A DNA stretch of 64,000 nucleotides from Puffinus mauretanicus (lineage: Eukaryota > Chordata > Aves > Procellariiformes > Procellariidae). Below, in pieces: positions 1-37,815 of the stretch. Under the pieces are notes generated by a model. That model was given only the letters and a program-made list of their open reading frames with translations, was not told the DNA's origin and searched no databases. Position numbers and translations under genes: made by a program. The stretch lies in assembly GCA_023333565.1 (NCBI GenBank), contig JAJKFH010003275.1, positions 1-64,000 on the forward strand. The letters are read 5' to 3'. Position 1 is the stretch's first letter. Each line of letters opens with the position of its first letter.

Positions 1-929
1 ATATATAAAAAGGAAAAGCCAGGCATCCAGCACAGTCTGTAGGACACGCTCCCACTGTTCTGCCTCAGGAAGGCCTCGTGATAGGTGTGCTTAACCCACT
101 TTGCATGCACTGAGCAATTGAACCAGTTAACACAGATAGCTCATGCACCAGGACACAACTTTTATACTCATGCTTCTTCACGGCTCTTTGTGTTGATGAA
201 AATTATCTTTATCACTGAAATTCAGGGATTTCAAGTTAGCAAAAGTAATGTTTGATTGAGAAAAGTTGAGCATTTGGGAATCCTAAGGTATGTAAGCACT
301 GCCCTGGTTAGTAGAAAGTACAAATCTCTGACCCATTGCAGCAGGATCAGGCAGTTTTCCTTGCAAAACTGGGACTGTGCCTCAGGGTAGGTGAGGTAAG
401 TAGTCAGCCTTCTGCCTTAGGAACTGCTAGGGTCTCCAAAACCATAGCGGAACATCTTTCACTGGTAATTGTGTCTAGTTACAGCGTCTGCCAATTACCA
501 TTCTAGGGAACACCGTCACAAATTTTATTTCTTTCAGTATTATATGGAACTGGAAGGTAATGGCGGAAGGCAATGGAGAGTTTCCTGCTTTTTGCATCCT
601 TGTAGGAGGTTGTGCTAGTGCTTTTTACCGAGGAAGCAAAAAAAAAAGAAGGAAATGGGTCATCAGTTATCCCTCTCCTTGTCACATCTTTCAATTTCTC
701 CTTATCATCCGGCTGTATTTAAAGATAACACCTCCTTCTGGTTTGTTTTCGGATGCGGCTTTGTTTTGCCGGCCTGCCTCACGCCCCTTGCTGCCCAGGC
801 CGAGCAGCCCGCCGACACAGGTTCTCTCAGGATAAAACACACTCCCCCACAACCACTTTTTTAATTAACGCACAGAAAACGACTCGAGATGGGATAGAAT
901 TGGATTACGCCGAAATTAAGCTGCCGGCC
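1..929. other. 5' flank of AGXT2, no gene recognised
   Basis: This is AT-leaning sequence with no exon I can recognise. Overlapping open frames at 560-835 and 655-864 have no homology I know, no flanking splice logic and low-complexity basic stretches, so they are treated as chance. In human the next gene in this direction is PRLR, but none of its exons is visible here. Confidence 0.6.
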
Positions 930-1096
930 CTAGCACAACAGCAATTACCGTTCGGCGCCCCCGGCGCCAACGGCCCCTACCCGCCGGGCGGCAGTAACGG
1001 CCGCCCCCGCCGGCACGTCCGCACGGGCCCCGCGGGGGCGGGGCGAGGGGCGGGGCCGCACCGCCTCAGCCCGGCGCTGCCCTGGTGCCGGCCGAC

Positions 1097-15077
<13,981 letters not shown>

Positions 15078-15228
15078 ACTTGATTTGTTTCCTTAGATGA
15101 GATGCATACAGAACCCCTGATACTTGCCACCTGGACTCTGCACCAATCGACACTGGATAAGAGAATCATCGTCTGAAGATAAGATACTTCTTCAGTATCA
15201 TAAGAGCAGTCTGACAGATCCAGTGTTT

Positions 15229-15234
15229 AATAAA
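15229..15234 (+). promoter_or_regulatory. AGXT2: AGXT2 polyadenylation signal
   Basis: AATAAA lies 152 bp after the AGXT2 stop codon and is the first canonical signal downstream, which gives a short 3'UTR. Confidence 0.7.
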
Positions 15235-15259
15235 AAATATGCTCTAATCTGTTTTGTAA

Positions 15260-15768
15260 ACATACAGTTCAGTTCTACAGCAGTGTTGTGTATTAGCTAT
15301 ACACCTATTCTAGCATTAGTCTAAAAAACCCTGATTGGATTAACTGGCAGACACATATTCATCTTGCATCTATGAAAGTCATAACAAAATAGGTAATTTT
15401 TAGAAAGAGTGACAGCAAATTAATAAAGTTGTTTTGGGGCAGTACATGCTGTTTGGACTTTGTAGCATCCGTAGTCTCCTTGGGGGTGGTACCAGTGCTG
15501 CCATGGAGAGCATCCTGCTGCTCTGGCCACGTTCCTTTGTACCACAGCGTTAACCGTTGGTTCTTAAATGTGTTTTCAGAGAAGCACCACACGCTCCCGA
15601 ATGGCTGAGCATTGGTGTGCGGTGGCTCTGGTGCAGAGCTGGCTGGGACCAGGGCAGGGTGGTCCCTGGCTGCCTTCCCCTGCGGCCACCACTGCTGCTG
15701 CCCCCACGCCCAGTACCAAAACCTTGCCGTTTATAGCCAATACATACAAGCATTTCTAAAACACACAA
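15260..15768. other. spacer between convergent AGXT2 and DNAJC21 3' ends
   Basis: About 0.5 kb separates the inferred AGXT2 cleavage site from the most distal DNAJC21 poly(A) signal. A moderately GC-rich part (15480-15715) carries overlapping open frames on both strands, none recognisable. No gene is called. Confidence 0.5.
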
Positions 15769-15785
15769 ATGATAAAGTATTTGGT

Positions 15786-17276
15786 TTTATTTAAATATGA
15801 AAAACATTTAAGTCAAAAAGTAAGACTGTGAGATTTCACTTACATAAGCATGGTCAATCTCTAGCTGAAAACCACCCTGAGCAGAACATAACTGGAGGTT
15901 TCAAACAGAGTTAGAACTGTTTACCCTTGCTACAAGGTTACACTGTAATTAGAGCATGAAAAAAATCCGTGTGCACACAGAAGTTGTAAAGTTTCTAATT
16001 ACAGTAATTATTTTTATCATGGGGCTCTAATCCAGTCATCATCCTCTCCCAAATATGCTTGCACAGCACACCCATTCGTCATTTAGCAAAGATGTAAACT
16101 CTGGCTGGTGAAGTAAGAAGCCATGGTTCTTTCTTACATAATCACTTTTTATGATGTTTTAGTTCATTACCTCCTTCAGTTTCCAACAAAAAAAATGGTG
16201 GTGTGGACAGGCAGCAAGAATTGCATGTTTATCATTTCACTTGCATTCAAATTTTAACATTGGAATAATTCCTTGAGCCAGTAAAGGTACCATGTCAACT
16301 TGCGGGGGAAGGAGAGTATTCTGCCGTTTCCTGTGATGAGTTCAAATTTTAGAGGAACTCAGTTAACACAAGATGTGTGCTTCTGGAAAATTACACTCTA
16401 GGGGTTTCCTGAACAACGTACTACAGCCCTTGCTGAGGACTGCCTTCTCCAACTGCATTGACAATTCCACTCCAAAATCACATTTGTTATCCCACCTTTT
16501 TTTTTTTTTAAAGTGCTACTGGAGATCAGGTATATTATGCATTTAAACAGAGGTACAATACCAATTCCGGTGTTTTTTTTCATTAGAAATCAGAAGAAAC
16601 TAAGTTATTTATGTCACTCATTTATTTCTCCCTTCACTTCTGCCAGGGAGGCTCTTCTACAACTTTTTTTCCCCCAACACCTGGCAAGGAGGCAGATGTA
16701 CAAAACCAACAGGTATTGTCAAAACTGATTAACCAGCTTTGTCATCTTACTCTTTCCCTTCCCTCTGCTGTTTAATCTAATTAAGTAATTTGAAAGGGCC
16801 CTTGGGCATGGCAGAAAAGCCTGTGTTTTCCCCTGTCTTGGTGATGTTTCATCTTTGATAGATGATCAAAGCGGCACAGGCCCTCCAGTGGCTACACTTA
16901 CCCTGAGCTAAGCCCTCTCAAAAGAAAAGCAGCAACACAAGTGTTAAAATAATTTATTATTTCCTCTGTGTGGGTACTTTATCCGTGCAAGTTGCAACAG
17001 GAATGCAAAGTGAGTAGCTTTGAATTACTATTTCCCCACCCCCAATGTGAAAGCTGCTGAGACGGTAGGTCAAATCCAGTCGTTAAAGAAAGGCTGATAA
17101 AACCAAAAGAAAGCACAGGTTCCTTCACAAGATAATACTCCTTTTGTTGCATCTTCCTTTTTTTCCAAAATTAGGACTTGCCTTCTCTGTTTAACTCTGA
17201 ACACAGGCAGTGTGCACCTTTCAGTTTTGGGAGAGTTTTCATGTACGATTCTGAAGACTGTCACTGTAACAAAGTT
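15786..17276 (-). promoter_or_regulatory. DNAJC21: DNAJC21 3'UTR with several alternative poly(A) signals
   Basis: Minus-strand AATAAA (TTTATT on the plus strand) occurs at 16954-16959, 16621-16626 and 15786-15791. These would give 3'UTRs of about 0.35, 0.7 and 1.5 kb after the stop at 17277. Which are used cannot be told from sequence. Confidence 0.5.
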
Positions 17277-29969
<12,693 letters not shown>

Positions 29970-30539
29970 GGCGGCGGGCTGGCGGCTCCGCGTGGGGGGA
30001 AGCGCCGGCCGGCCGGCGGCGCGGCCAGGCCAGCGGGCGGGGGCGGGGCCGGCGGCGCAGCCATCAGGAGCCCGGGCCGCCGCCGCCGCCACCCCCCGCC
30101 GGGAGGAGCTACGCGGGCGGGAGGCGGGGCGTGCCCCGGCGGCTGCAGGCCGGGGGGAAGCGGCGGGCAGCGCCGCGGAGAAGGGTGGCGGAGGGCCCCT
30201 GCCGCCCCAACACGCCTTCAGCGCCCGCCTTGTGTCGCCCGGCTGGCTGGTGGCTGTAGGAGAAACACGGGGAGGCTGCTGTCCCCGGCCGTACTGCCGG
30301 ATTTTGGTCTTACAGTCGCCCGATGTCACAAATGCCTTGTGCTGGAAGTTCTGCGAACGCTCAGGAGCTCGGAGCTACAGCCAGCGCAGCCCCCGCGTCT
30401 CAGGTGATCAGTGTTAACTTCTTCTTTTGACACCTGTGCTCTTCAGAGGTATGAGGTTTGGCCCAAGCCACCTTTCTCTCTAGATTAGATGTGTATCAGT
30501 CGGCACAGCATGAACTGGGCTTTGGATTAGGTGACGAGA

Positions 30540-31206
30540 TCAGGGGTTTGGGTTGACGGTCAGCTGAATGCGAGTCAACAGCGTGCCCTGGCAGCCAAGA
30601 GGGCCAACCGTGCCCTGGGGTGCGTCAAGCACAGCACAGCTAGCCGCTCGAGGGAGGCGGTTGTCCCACTCTACGCTGCACGGTGCGGCCCCACCTGGAG
30701 TCCCGTGTGCAGTTTTGGGCACATAAGAAGGACATGAAACTATTAGGAGCGTGCCCAGAGGAGGGCGACCAAGATGGTGTAAGGCCTTGAGGGCAAGACT
30801 TATGAGGAGCGGCTGAGGTCACTTGGCTTGTTCAGCTTGGAGAAAAGAAGGCCGAGGGGTGCCCTCACGGCAGTCTGCACCTTCCTCACGGGGGGCAGCG
30901 GAGGGGAAGGCGCTGATCTCCTCTCTTTGGTGACCAGCGACAGGACACGAGGAAATGGAATGAAGCTGCGTCAGGGGAAGTTCAGGTTGGACGTTAGGAA
31001 AAGGTTCTTCACTGAGAGGGTGGTGAGTCACTGGAACAGGCTCCCCAGGGAAGTGGTCACGGCACCAGGCTGCCAGAGTTCAAGGAGCGTCTGGATGATG
31101 CCCTTAGTCGTATGGTTTAGTTTTAGGTGGTCCTGCGAGGAGCAGGGACTTGGACTTGATGATCCTTATAGGTCCCTTCCAACTCAAGATGCTCTGTGAT
31201 TCCATG
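30540..31206 (+). mobile_element. CR1 LINE fragment, plus orientation, 3' end
   Basis: This is a 5'-truncated CR1 non-LTR retrotransposon. It begins in the C-terminal part of the reverse-transcriptase ORF (region around GTGCCCTGGCAGCCAAGAG). It then carries the standard CR1 3' half: a degraded coding block ending near TTCTTCACTGAGAGGGTGG, the TGGACTTGATGATCC segment and a terminal CTGTGATTCCATG tail at about 31190-31206. Several frameshifts and stops show it is dead. It sits between the DNAJC21 promoter and the BRIX1 3' end. Confidence 0.9.
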
Positions 31207-32626
31207 TATTAGACTACACAAACTGAGCAGATGCCTGTACTCACCAGTCTTTCCAATCCGATGTCACACAGGCCACCTCGTTAACAGAGGTAACACTGAA
31301 TTTCCCTGCCCTACCAAGTGGGATAAAATTTAGCGCTTAACAGGTCAGCATCCTCTTGTACTAGCAGTGTCCATTCAGCACCAAGACACCAGAGGCTGAA
31401 ACCAACAAAGGAACCAAATAGCAACAGGGCATGAGAAAGACCTTGCCACAGAGGGAAGCTGGGGGAGCAGACAGGGAAACAGCACTAGAGTCAGTGCAAG
31501 AACCAGGTCATGAGATCTGGAACTGGAAAGCAGATTAAAGAAAGGTAATGAAGAAATAGCCCCAAAGAGGTCCATAACTATTTGCTAACATCAGCCAAGG
31601 AAAGTTTCTTGCTAAGCACTATAGAAAAATTCTCACCCAGTTATGGTTGAAATTTTTTAGTCTGGTTAGAGGCTGATGCCATTAGATTTTCTGTGAGAGA
31701 ACAGTTGCACGCTCCTTTCCTCAGCTAGTAATTTATGAACATAGTGACCCATTTAACTGCATCTGGCAAAAGCGCAGACTTGCAGACAATAATTTCCTAA
31801 AAGCTTCATGAAAATACAGCCCCAGATTAAAGCTGACCTCATGCTGCAGCTCTGAGGCAATGTCAACTGTCAGACAGTGGGCAAGAACTACAGTGAACTG
31901 AACTGTGGACTTTCTGCTGCTCATCAGTGTGCAATCAACTCTGCTGCATTTCAAGTACAGACATTATCAATGAGCAAAATCAAGGCTTTTGGTTATAATG
32001 GCTTTTAAGCAATATTGGAAGCTTATTTGCCAATTTTATATGGAAAAATCTAGACAGACTCACTACTTTGTAAAACAACACCTGAACAACACATACAACT
32101 GAACCAAGAGGACAGCTTTAAAAAAAAAAATTGCTTGCATGTGTAAGTGTATAAAAGCATGGAATTCTGTTAAACACAATCATTGCTTTTAAGCAGTGCT
32201 GCTGTAACAGAGAATCACGGGCAATTCAATTTCAGGCTGCTTTCAGGTTTTGATATGCAGTCATGGGTAGCATGCACCTCTTCCCTTTAGAGAACTTGCA
32301 ATGAATTTGGTATTAAGGGCTAGAATTGTAAGGGCTAGCCTTTCTCCCCCATAGCTATGTTTCAGGTCCTAAGAACCTGATTATGTACAGGAGCTCCCAC
32401 AGGCAAGAATAGCAGCTTTTTTTACTATTAATAAAAAAAGAGCAATTAAGAAGCTGTAATCCTTTGCATTCCTGAGGGATTATGAGGTGAAAAAATCAAT
32501 GCCACCCCCCAAGAGAGAATTCCTATGAAGCTAAAAGTTTTAGAATGATTTTCTACTCGAGTCAGACTAGGAAAGCTAACTTCTGAATTCAAGAGCATGA
32601 TGAGCATCAACGACTACCTAGTTATT
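31207..32626. other. DNAJC21-BRIX1 intergenic spacer
   Basis: About 1.4 kb of AT-rich sequence between the CR1 copy and the BRIX1 poly(A) signal. No open frame, repeat or RNA gene is recognisable. Confidence 0.6.
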
Positions 32627-32632
32627 TTTATT
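32627..32632 (-). promoter_or_regulatory. BRIX1: BRIX1 polyadenylation signal
   Basis: Minus-strand AATAAA (plus-strand TTTATT) lies about 285 bp downstream of the BRIX1 stop codon. It is the first canonical signal I found. Confidence 0.55.
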
Positions 32633-32915
32633 CCTTGCACATGCTACAGTGAGTTGTCAGCCAGAGGTATTCAAGTGTAAGACACCAATTCTCAAAAGCA
32701 GAAATATTTGGAGTGTCTTATTCTCCCTTCCCTGTTGCCACGTTGTTTTTCAAAACCTAGAATCCTCTCAAAGAGAGGAAGACAATAAAAGAGTGCAAAC
32801 TCAATCCTAATAAAGATATTTTGTTTACTTAAAACTGAAGTCCAATTAGGTTTGCCTGTAAAAACAAGTATTTACAATATTATGTCAATATAGCAAGTTT
32901 CATCATTTGTAACAT

Positions 32916-35900
32916 TTATGCTGATGCTTCAGTTCTGAAAAGCTTTTTTTGCTTCTTCCTCTGAATTTTGCGTGGCTTCTTTTTATCTTTAACAATTGGC
33001 TTTGACTCTGGTTTCACAAGCTGTATTTCCACTGGCTTTTCTTCAGCTGGAGTTTCAAAGACCACTTCAGTGGGATCTTCTTTAATAAGCACCTTACTCC
33101 CTGTTTTCTTAATCTTTTGTACTTCCTTCACTTGCTGTTTCTCTCTAAACTTAGCCGCCACTGACAATCTTACCAGCCGTCGATGCTATAAAGATAAGAA
33201 TATAAATTACATCAGGTTTCCAATAAGCAAGATGGAAGAAATCAGGTATTAAGGGAACAGGTGGTAGTTTCTCTGCTTAATTGTCAAAATCCTCAGTGTA
33301 ATGCCATCTTTTCAGTGACATGAATTTTGCATTCATTCCATTTTTATAAAATTACTCTGTTCTCAAATTGTGATCAGCCAGGGCACTCTTTTCTACAAAG
33401 GGTCCCAGGGAAAGGCACAGACAGACTGCAAGATCGGCTTTCAATTAGTTGCTAAATGAAAGAGAAGACAAAGACAAAGCTGCTTACCATATTTGGGGAC
33501 TGGTAATGAGGATTTTCATAGAGAGTTGGTCCTCCAAAGCTACCTTGGAAGATTTTTATGAGGTTCAGGACAAAACGAGGCCCAATTTCTACTAGAGATG
33601 CATCTTCTTCTATTATCTGCAAAAAATAGAATACTCTCTTCATTTCTCATGGATCAAATCAAAATATATGACCTTGTAGGCACCTTGCATATGGCAATAC
33701 ACAACTGAATTTAAATCCAAGATATGATGCCATTGAAGATGATAAGCCTGACTTGTATAAACACAATTCTGTATATAAAGCAGTTCTTTTAGGTTCAAGC
33801 AAGCACTTAGAGAGTACTAGGTATTTGTGAATTCCTCCTTTAGAAAGTAAGTTCAGCACACTTTGGGTCAAAGCAGCAAGTAAGGATAAAAGGCAAGCAA
33901 AGCTTAGGCTTTGGCTAGTACTTCCCATTACTGAGACAACGATCACAGAATCACGACTAACAGAATGCAAGCTGAAGTACGTGGAACTTAAACCAGCTCT
34001 CTCCAGAGATACGGGAGAAGATAAGTCATTTTAGGACACTGAAATTGCTTTGTGCAAGCACTAGCTGTTGGCATATCCTGATAATAATGATTCTTCTCAT
34101 TTTATTGTAATTAATAGATTTGATATGACATTACTCCACTGAGCTCCTCCTGAAGAGCTAAAAGTGACCACTAACCTGGTAATTCCGAAACCAGATCCTC
34201 TCGTCTGTAATGGTGAAGGTGAAAACATGATCTACAAAAGGCTGGCTTTTGGGGTGATACTGTGGTGTACTAAATATCTGTAATAAAAGGCAGTACTTCT
34301 AAATATCTGTAATTTAACAGGCCGAACAAAAATGGCTCATTTTTAATTCATTTTAACTTACTAAGATCCCGATCCCAGGTTACATTTCAAAACTCAAAAC
34401 TTAAGAACAAGTGTCCCAGTGACTTCAAGCACATGACCCTAATCCTTTGAAGACTCTTTGCAATTTCAGAAATGTAAAACTACTACTTAAAAAAAATCTT
34501 GAGATTTTTAAATATGTTGCCAAAACACATTTCCAAGGAGGAAGAAACACTGAACAGCAGAACTACAGACTGACCTGAATAAACAGTTCTTTTAGCAGGG
34601 CATAGTGTGGCTCCTTGTCAAAAGTCTACAAAGAAAAAAAATGTAATTTTACATACAAAGCTCAATGCAATAGTCATGCAAAGAAAACAAAAGCATACTC
34701 AATAAAATAAAACTTATACTTACTGGATCAAAAGACAAAAGGGGCCGTGAGCCCCTTAGGCAGTTTCCTGTCATCTTCAATTCAGCCAGTGTGTGAACTA
34801 CAGTGATTTTTTTAAAAAGATTGTTTTAGTACTTACAGAAAACTGTACAGACAAGAAAGCAAGAGTCCAAACACAATAATGTCAACCAACTTACCGTTCT
34901 GCACTAAGAATTTAGCTGATGGTCCCTGTGGTGTATTTGAAAGCCTGCAGAGGACAGGTAGTGGAGAAGAGAGAAACGAAAAATGTTAACAGCAGCCAGA
35001 AGGTATGCTGGATTTCTACACTAACACTCCAACCAGTTAGTTCTGTATTGAAGTAATTTCAGTTGCTTTTACAGCATTATTGAGTTCCTTTAACACACTT
35101 ACAAATATTGACTTTCTGAACAATTTTGTAGAATGCTTCTGTAAACAGTCTACAAAAGCTGGTAATGCATTGTAAACTTGCACTACCTACAGAAGTGCAG
35201 GATTAGTACAGATTTAACTAAGCAACACTAATTCAATGCACCTTCACTATTACAGTAAGAAACTTTAGATAGAACGGAAGCATTCCCAGCTATATATGGA
35301 AATGTAAGAAAACATAACATTTCCTTACCACATATAGAGATCCTGTTTCTTTTTGGCTTCAAAAAAGATGCACTTATTGCAGTTTTTCATTTCACACACC
35401 TACATAAGACAAGCCAAATTAGCTGTTTACAAAATTCTGAAGACATTTTCAAAAACTTTCCATATTAATCTCTAATATCTTCCCCCCTCCAAAACATAAG
35501 TTCAAAACCAAAGGTCTTGTCTCAATAAATTACACCTACGGATCCCCAAACTTAAATTGAAGCACTTGTTTTGTTGAAAAATCTCACGTATTTATTACCA
35601 GGAGTAATAACTTCACTAAAGCTACAAGCAATCTGGTAAGTTCTCCAGGATATTAACATTAGAGCAGGAGCTGTGACATGAGGTTCTAGTTTCAGAACTA
35701 CCAATGTCCTACTACATTGTTTGGCCTGGCTGCACGTTTGTTCCCTGCTTGCTCCAAGTATAAACTGTAATACACCTTTCATCTATATAGAAAGGCACAT
35801 TCTGTTTTATTTCTTCATGACGAAAATCTATGTTTAATTAAAGGTTTCATTTTGGTTTTATTAATCAAAAGTCAACTTCTTGTTTTAACATGAGCACTTT

Positions 35901-37716
35901 TTGAGTATCAGTAATTTTCATCTATGAAGTTATACAACGCCTGTAACTAGCATGAGATCCTTTGAACGTGGTTGCCCTTCTCTCTTGCACATTGAATTTC
36001 CAGAGAAAATAAAAAAGCAGCACTACTTAAATCCTGGATTACCTCATTAATTACAAACAACTGGTCTTTACGGTCCATTTTAGTATCTGGAAGACAAGAA
36101 CAACATTTAGAAGGCTGGAAAACCAATTTAAGACAGGAAGTTCTTTTAACAGTCACTCCTTTTGCAAAAATTTTACTGCTTATAAATGAAAGACTAAGAA
36201 TAACTATCAAGTTGTTTCAGCCATGTTATGCAATAAATAAACACAGCAACAAAAGTATCTGGGCACTTACAGGAATGAGGCCATAGGAGTCATTTCCCAG
36301 AAAATATTAAGATACAATGACAGTCACTGTATTTGTTGGCTCAAAAGGGGTTTGGTGTTTGTTTGTTTAAAAGAAAAGTTTCATCAAAACAGTTATGTAC
36401 CACATTTTTTAAAAGAACAGGTTGTTAGAAGTTCTTGGTTTAAAACTATTCTGAAAATGTAAGTTAGGGACGATGCCTAATCCTACCTGCTTTAGAGTGA
36501 GGCATCAACGTTCTTAAGTCTTGCATTAGGTGCCTTGTTCTGAAATTAATTCCACGAGAAGAGAAAATAAGCACTCGCTCTTTGTTTTTCCATTTACCCT
36601 AGGAAAAGCACACAAACGTTAAGCTACTACAACACAGCAACAATAAACATTTGAACTGTAATTACAGAAAAACACAGTAAGAACATTTGTTATTAACATT
36701 CTCTCCCCATCCGCACAGAATCACTCTCTCAGCAAAAGTGCCGACTTTCCTACAGAACACAGGGGCAAAAGTTTTTATGTGAAGAAGTGTCATCCATCCT
36801 GCTTCAGTATGTTCCTTTCACTTATACAAAATATGTAAGTATTAAGAAAGCCATATGCAATACTTATTTGCAAAAGGCATCCCTCCTTTCCCACAAAATG
36901 ACCTGAGCTACAGCCTCGCAGCACAATTTAGCTTTTCCTACAAATGAGCATGTGACGAAATCTCAGACTTCAACGTGCTACTTTTGGGATTTTTTTCAGC
37001 AAACTACAAGGCAATTATTGAAACCTTCTCAGGATGATTCCTAAACGAAACAGGCATAATTTCCATATATCCTTTGTATGCAACAGAATTACGCAACTCT
37101 CTAAAATACTTTTGAGATTAAGGTAATACAATTTATTTACATTGACTAGAATAACGCTCTTCACACATTTTCATAAAAATAACATACCATCGCATCTTAC
37201 TTTTATTTGTGCTGGGATTATAAAAAAATTACGAATAAGCCTCTCTACCCTCGCTTAGCAGCCGGGTTCCCCGCAGGCACCCCGGGTCCCGGTACCCAGC
37301 CGCGGGCGCAGCAAAGGCAGCAGGAGCCGGCCCCCAGGCGCCGCGCAGCCCGTCAGCAGCAGCCCGTGGCAGCGGGTCCCCCCGTGCCTCTGCCATTCCC
37401 CATGGAGGCGGACTACCTCCCTAAGGCACCGCCCGGGCACGGAGAAGAGGCGCCCCCTCCTATGGGTGAACGCCGTCCCGGGCAGGGAGCAGAGCGGCGA
37501 CACCCGGCCCGGCGCGGCCCGGTCCGGTCCGGTCCGCTCTGCCCTGAGCAGCTGGGCTGGGAGGTACCTGGGAGACCGGCGGCGGGATGCTGTACTCCTC
37601 CGGGCCCGCTCCCTCCGGGCACGGCTTGGCATCCGGCTCGGGCGCGCTCGGGGCACTCTTAGCTCGCTTCTTCGGCCGCGCCGCCGGGCGTCACGCTTCC
37701 TCTTGGCCGCCGCCAT
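32916..37716 (-). CDS. BRIX1: BRIX1, ribosome biogenesis protein BRX1 homologue (10 coding exons, exon 1 apparently frameshifted)
   Basis: Nucleolar Brix-domain protein needed for 60S subunit (27S pre-rRNA) maturation. Coding exons in transcript order: 37568-37716, 36487-36598, 36043-36086, 35329-35399, 34895-34944, 34724-34797, 34575-34625, 34176-34277, 33488-33616, 32916-33185. From exon 2 on every join is in phase and matches BRIX1: GKWKNKER and SSRGINFRTRHLM (exon 2), MDRKDQLFVINE (exon 3), GPSAKFLVQN (exon 5), HPKSQPFVDHVFTFTI (exon 8), GPRFVLNLIKIFQG and YENPHYQSPNM (exon 9), and a Lys-rich tail. The Brix domain is roughly residues 55-255 of about 350. The ATG at 37716 is out of frame by one base with the conserved end of exon 1, so the exons sum to 1052 bp. 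The gene is otherwise intact and is probably functional, with a sequence error in exon 1. Confidence 0.9.
37568..37716 (-). pseudogene. BRIX1: BRIX1 coding exon 1 with one-base frame break
   Basis: The exon runs from the ATG at 37716 to a good donor (CAG followed by GTACCT) at 37568 and is 149 bp long. The ATG frame reads MAAAKRKRDA and then arginine-rich nonsense. The frame that joins exon 2 in phase 0 reads PKKRAKSAPSAPEPDAKP and ends EEYSIPPPVSQ, resembling the acidic/proline linker of other BRIX1 proteins. It has an in-frame TGA upstream and no ATG. One additional base in the CGGCGGCGCGG-rich tract near 37675-37690 would fuse the two frames and make the exon 150 bp. The pseudogene label refers only to this break; a sequencing or assembly error is the likeliest cause. 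Confidence 0.75.
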
Positions 37717-37815
37717 CTTGCCCGCACCACGCCGTGCCCACAGTCGCTCGCGCTTCCGCCCGCTCGCACTTCCGGCCCTCTCCGGAAGCGGTGTGAGCGC
37801 GGCGGGGACGCCGCC
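37717..37815. promoter_or_regulatory. bidirectional BRIX1/RAD1 core promoter
   Basis: Only 99 bp separate the two start codons. The segment carries ETS/GABP-type sites: CACTTCCGG at 37767-37775, CCGGAAGCG at 37782-37790 and the related GCTTCCGCC at 37752-37760. A YY1-type CAAGATGGCGGC (minus strand, 37708-37719) overlaps the BRIX1 ATG. There is no TATA box. This layout is typical of bidirectional housekeeping promoters. RAD1 and BRIX1 are also head to head in human. Confidence 0.8.

Noticed and set aside
560..835. 91-codon open frame in the 5' flank
   Set aside because: No recognisable domain, no splice or promoter support, and overlapping open frames in the other registers.
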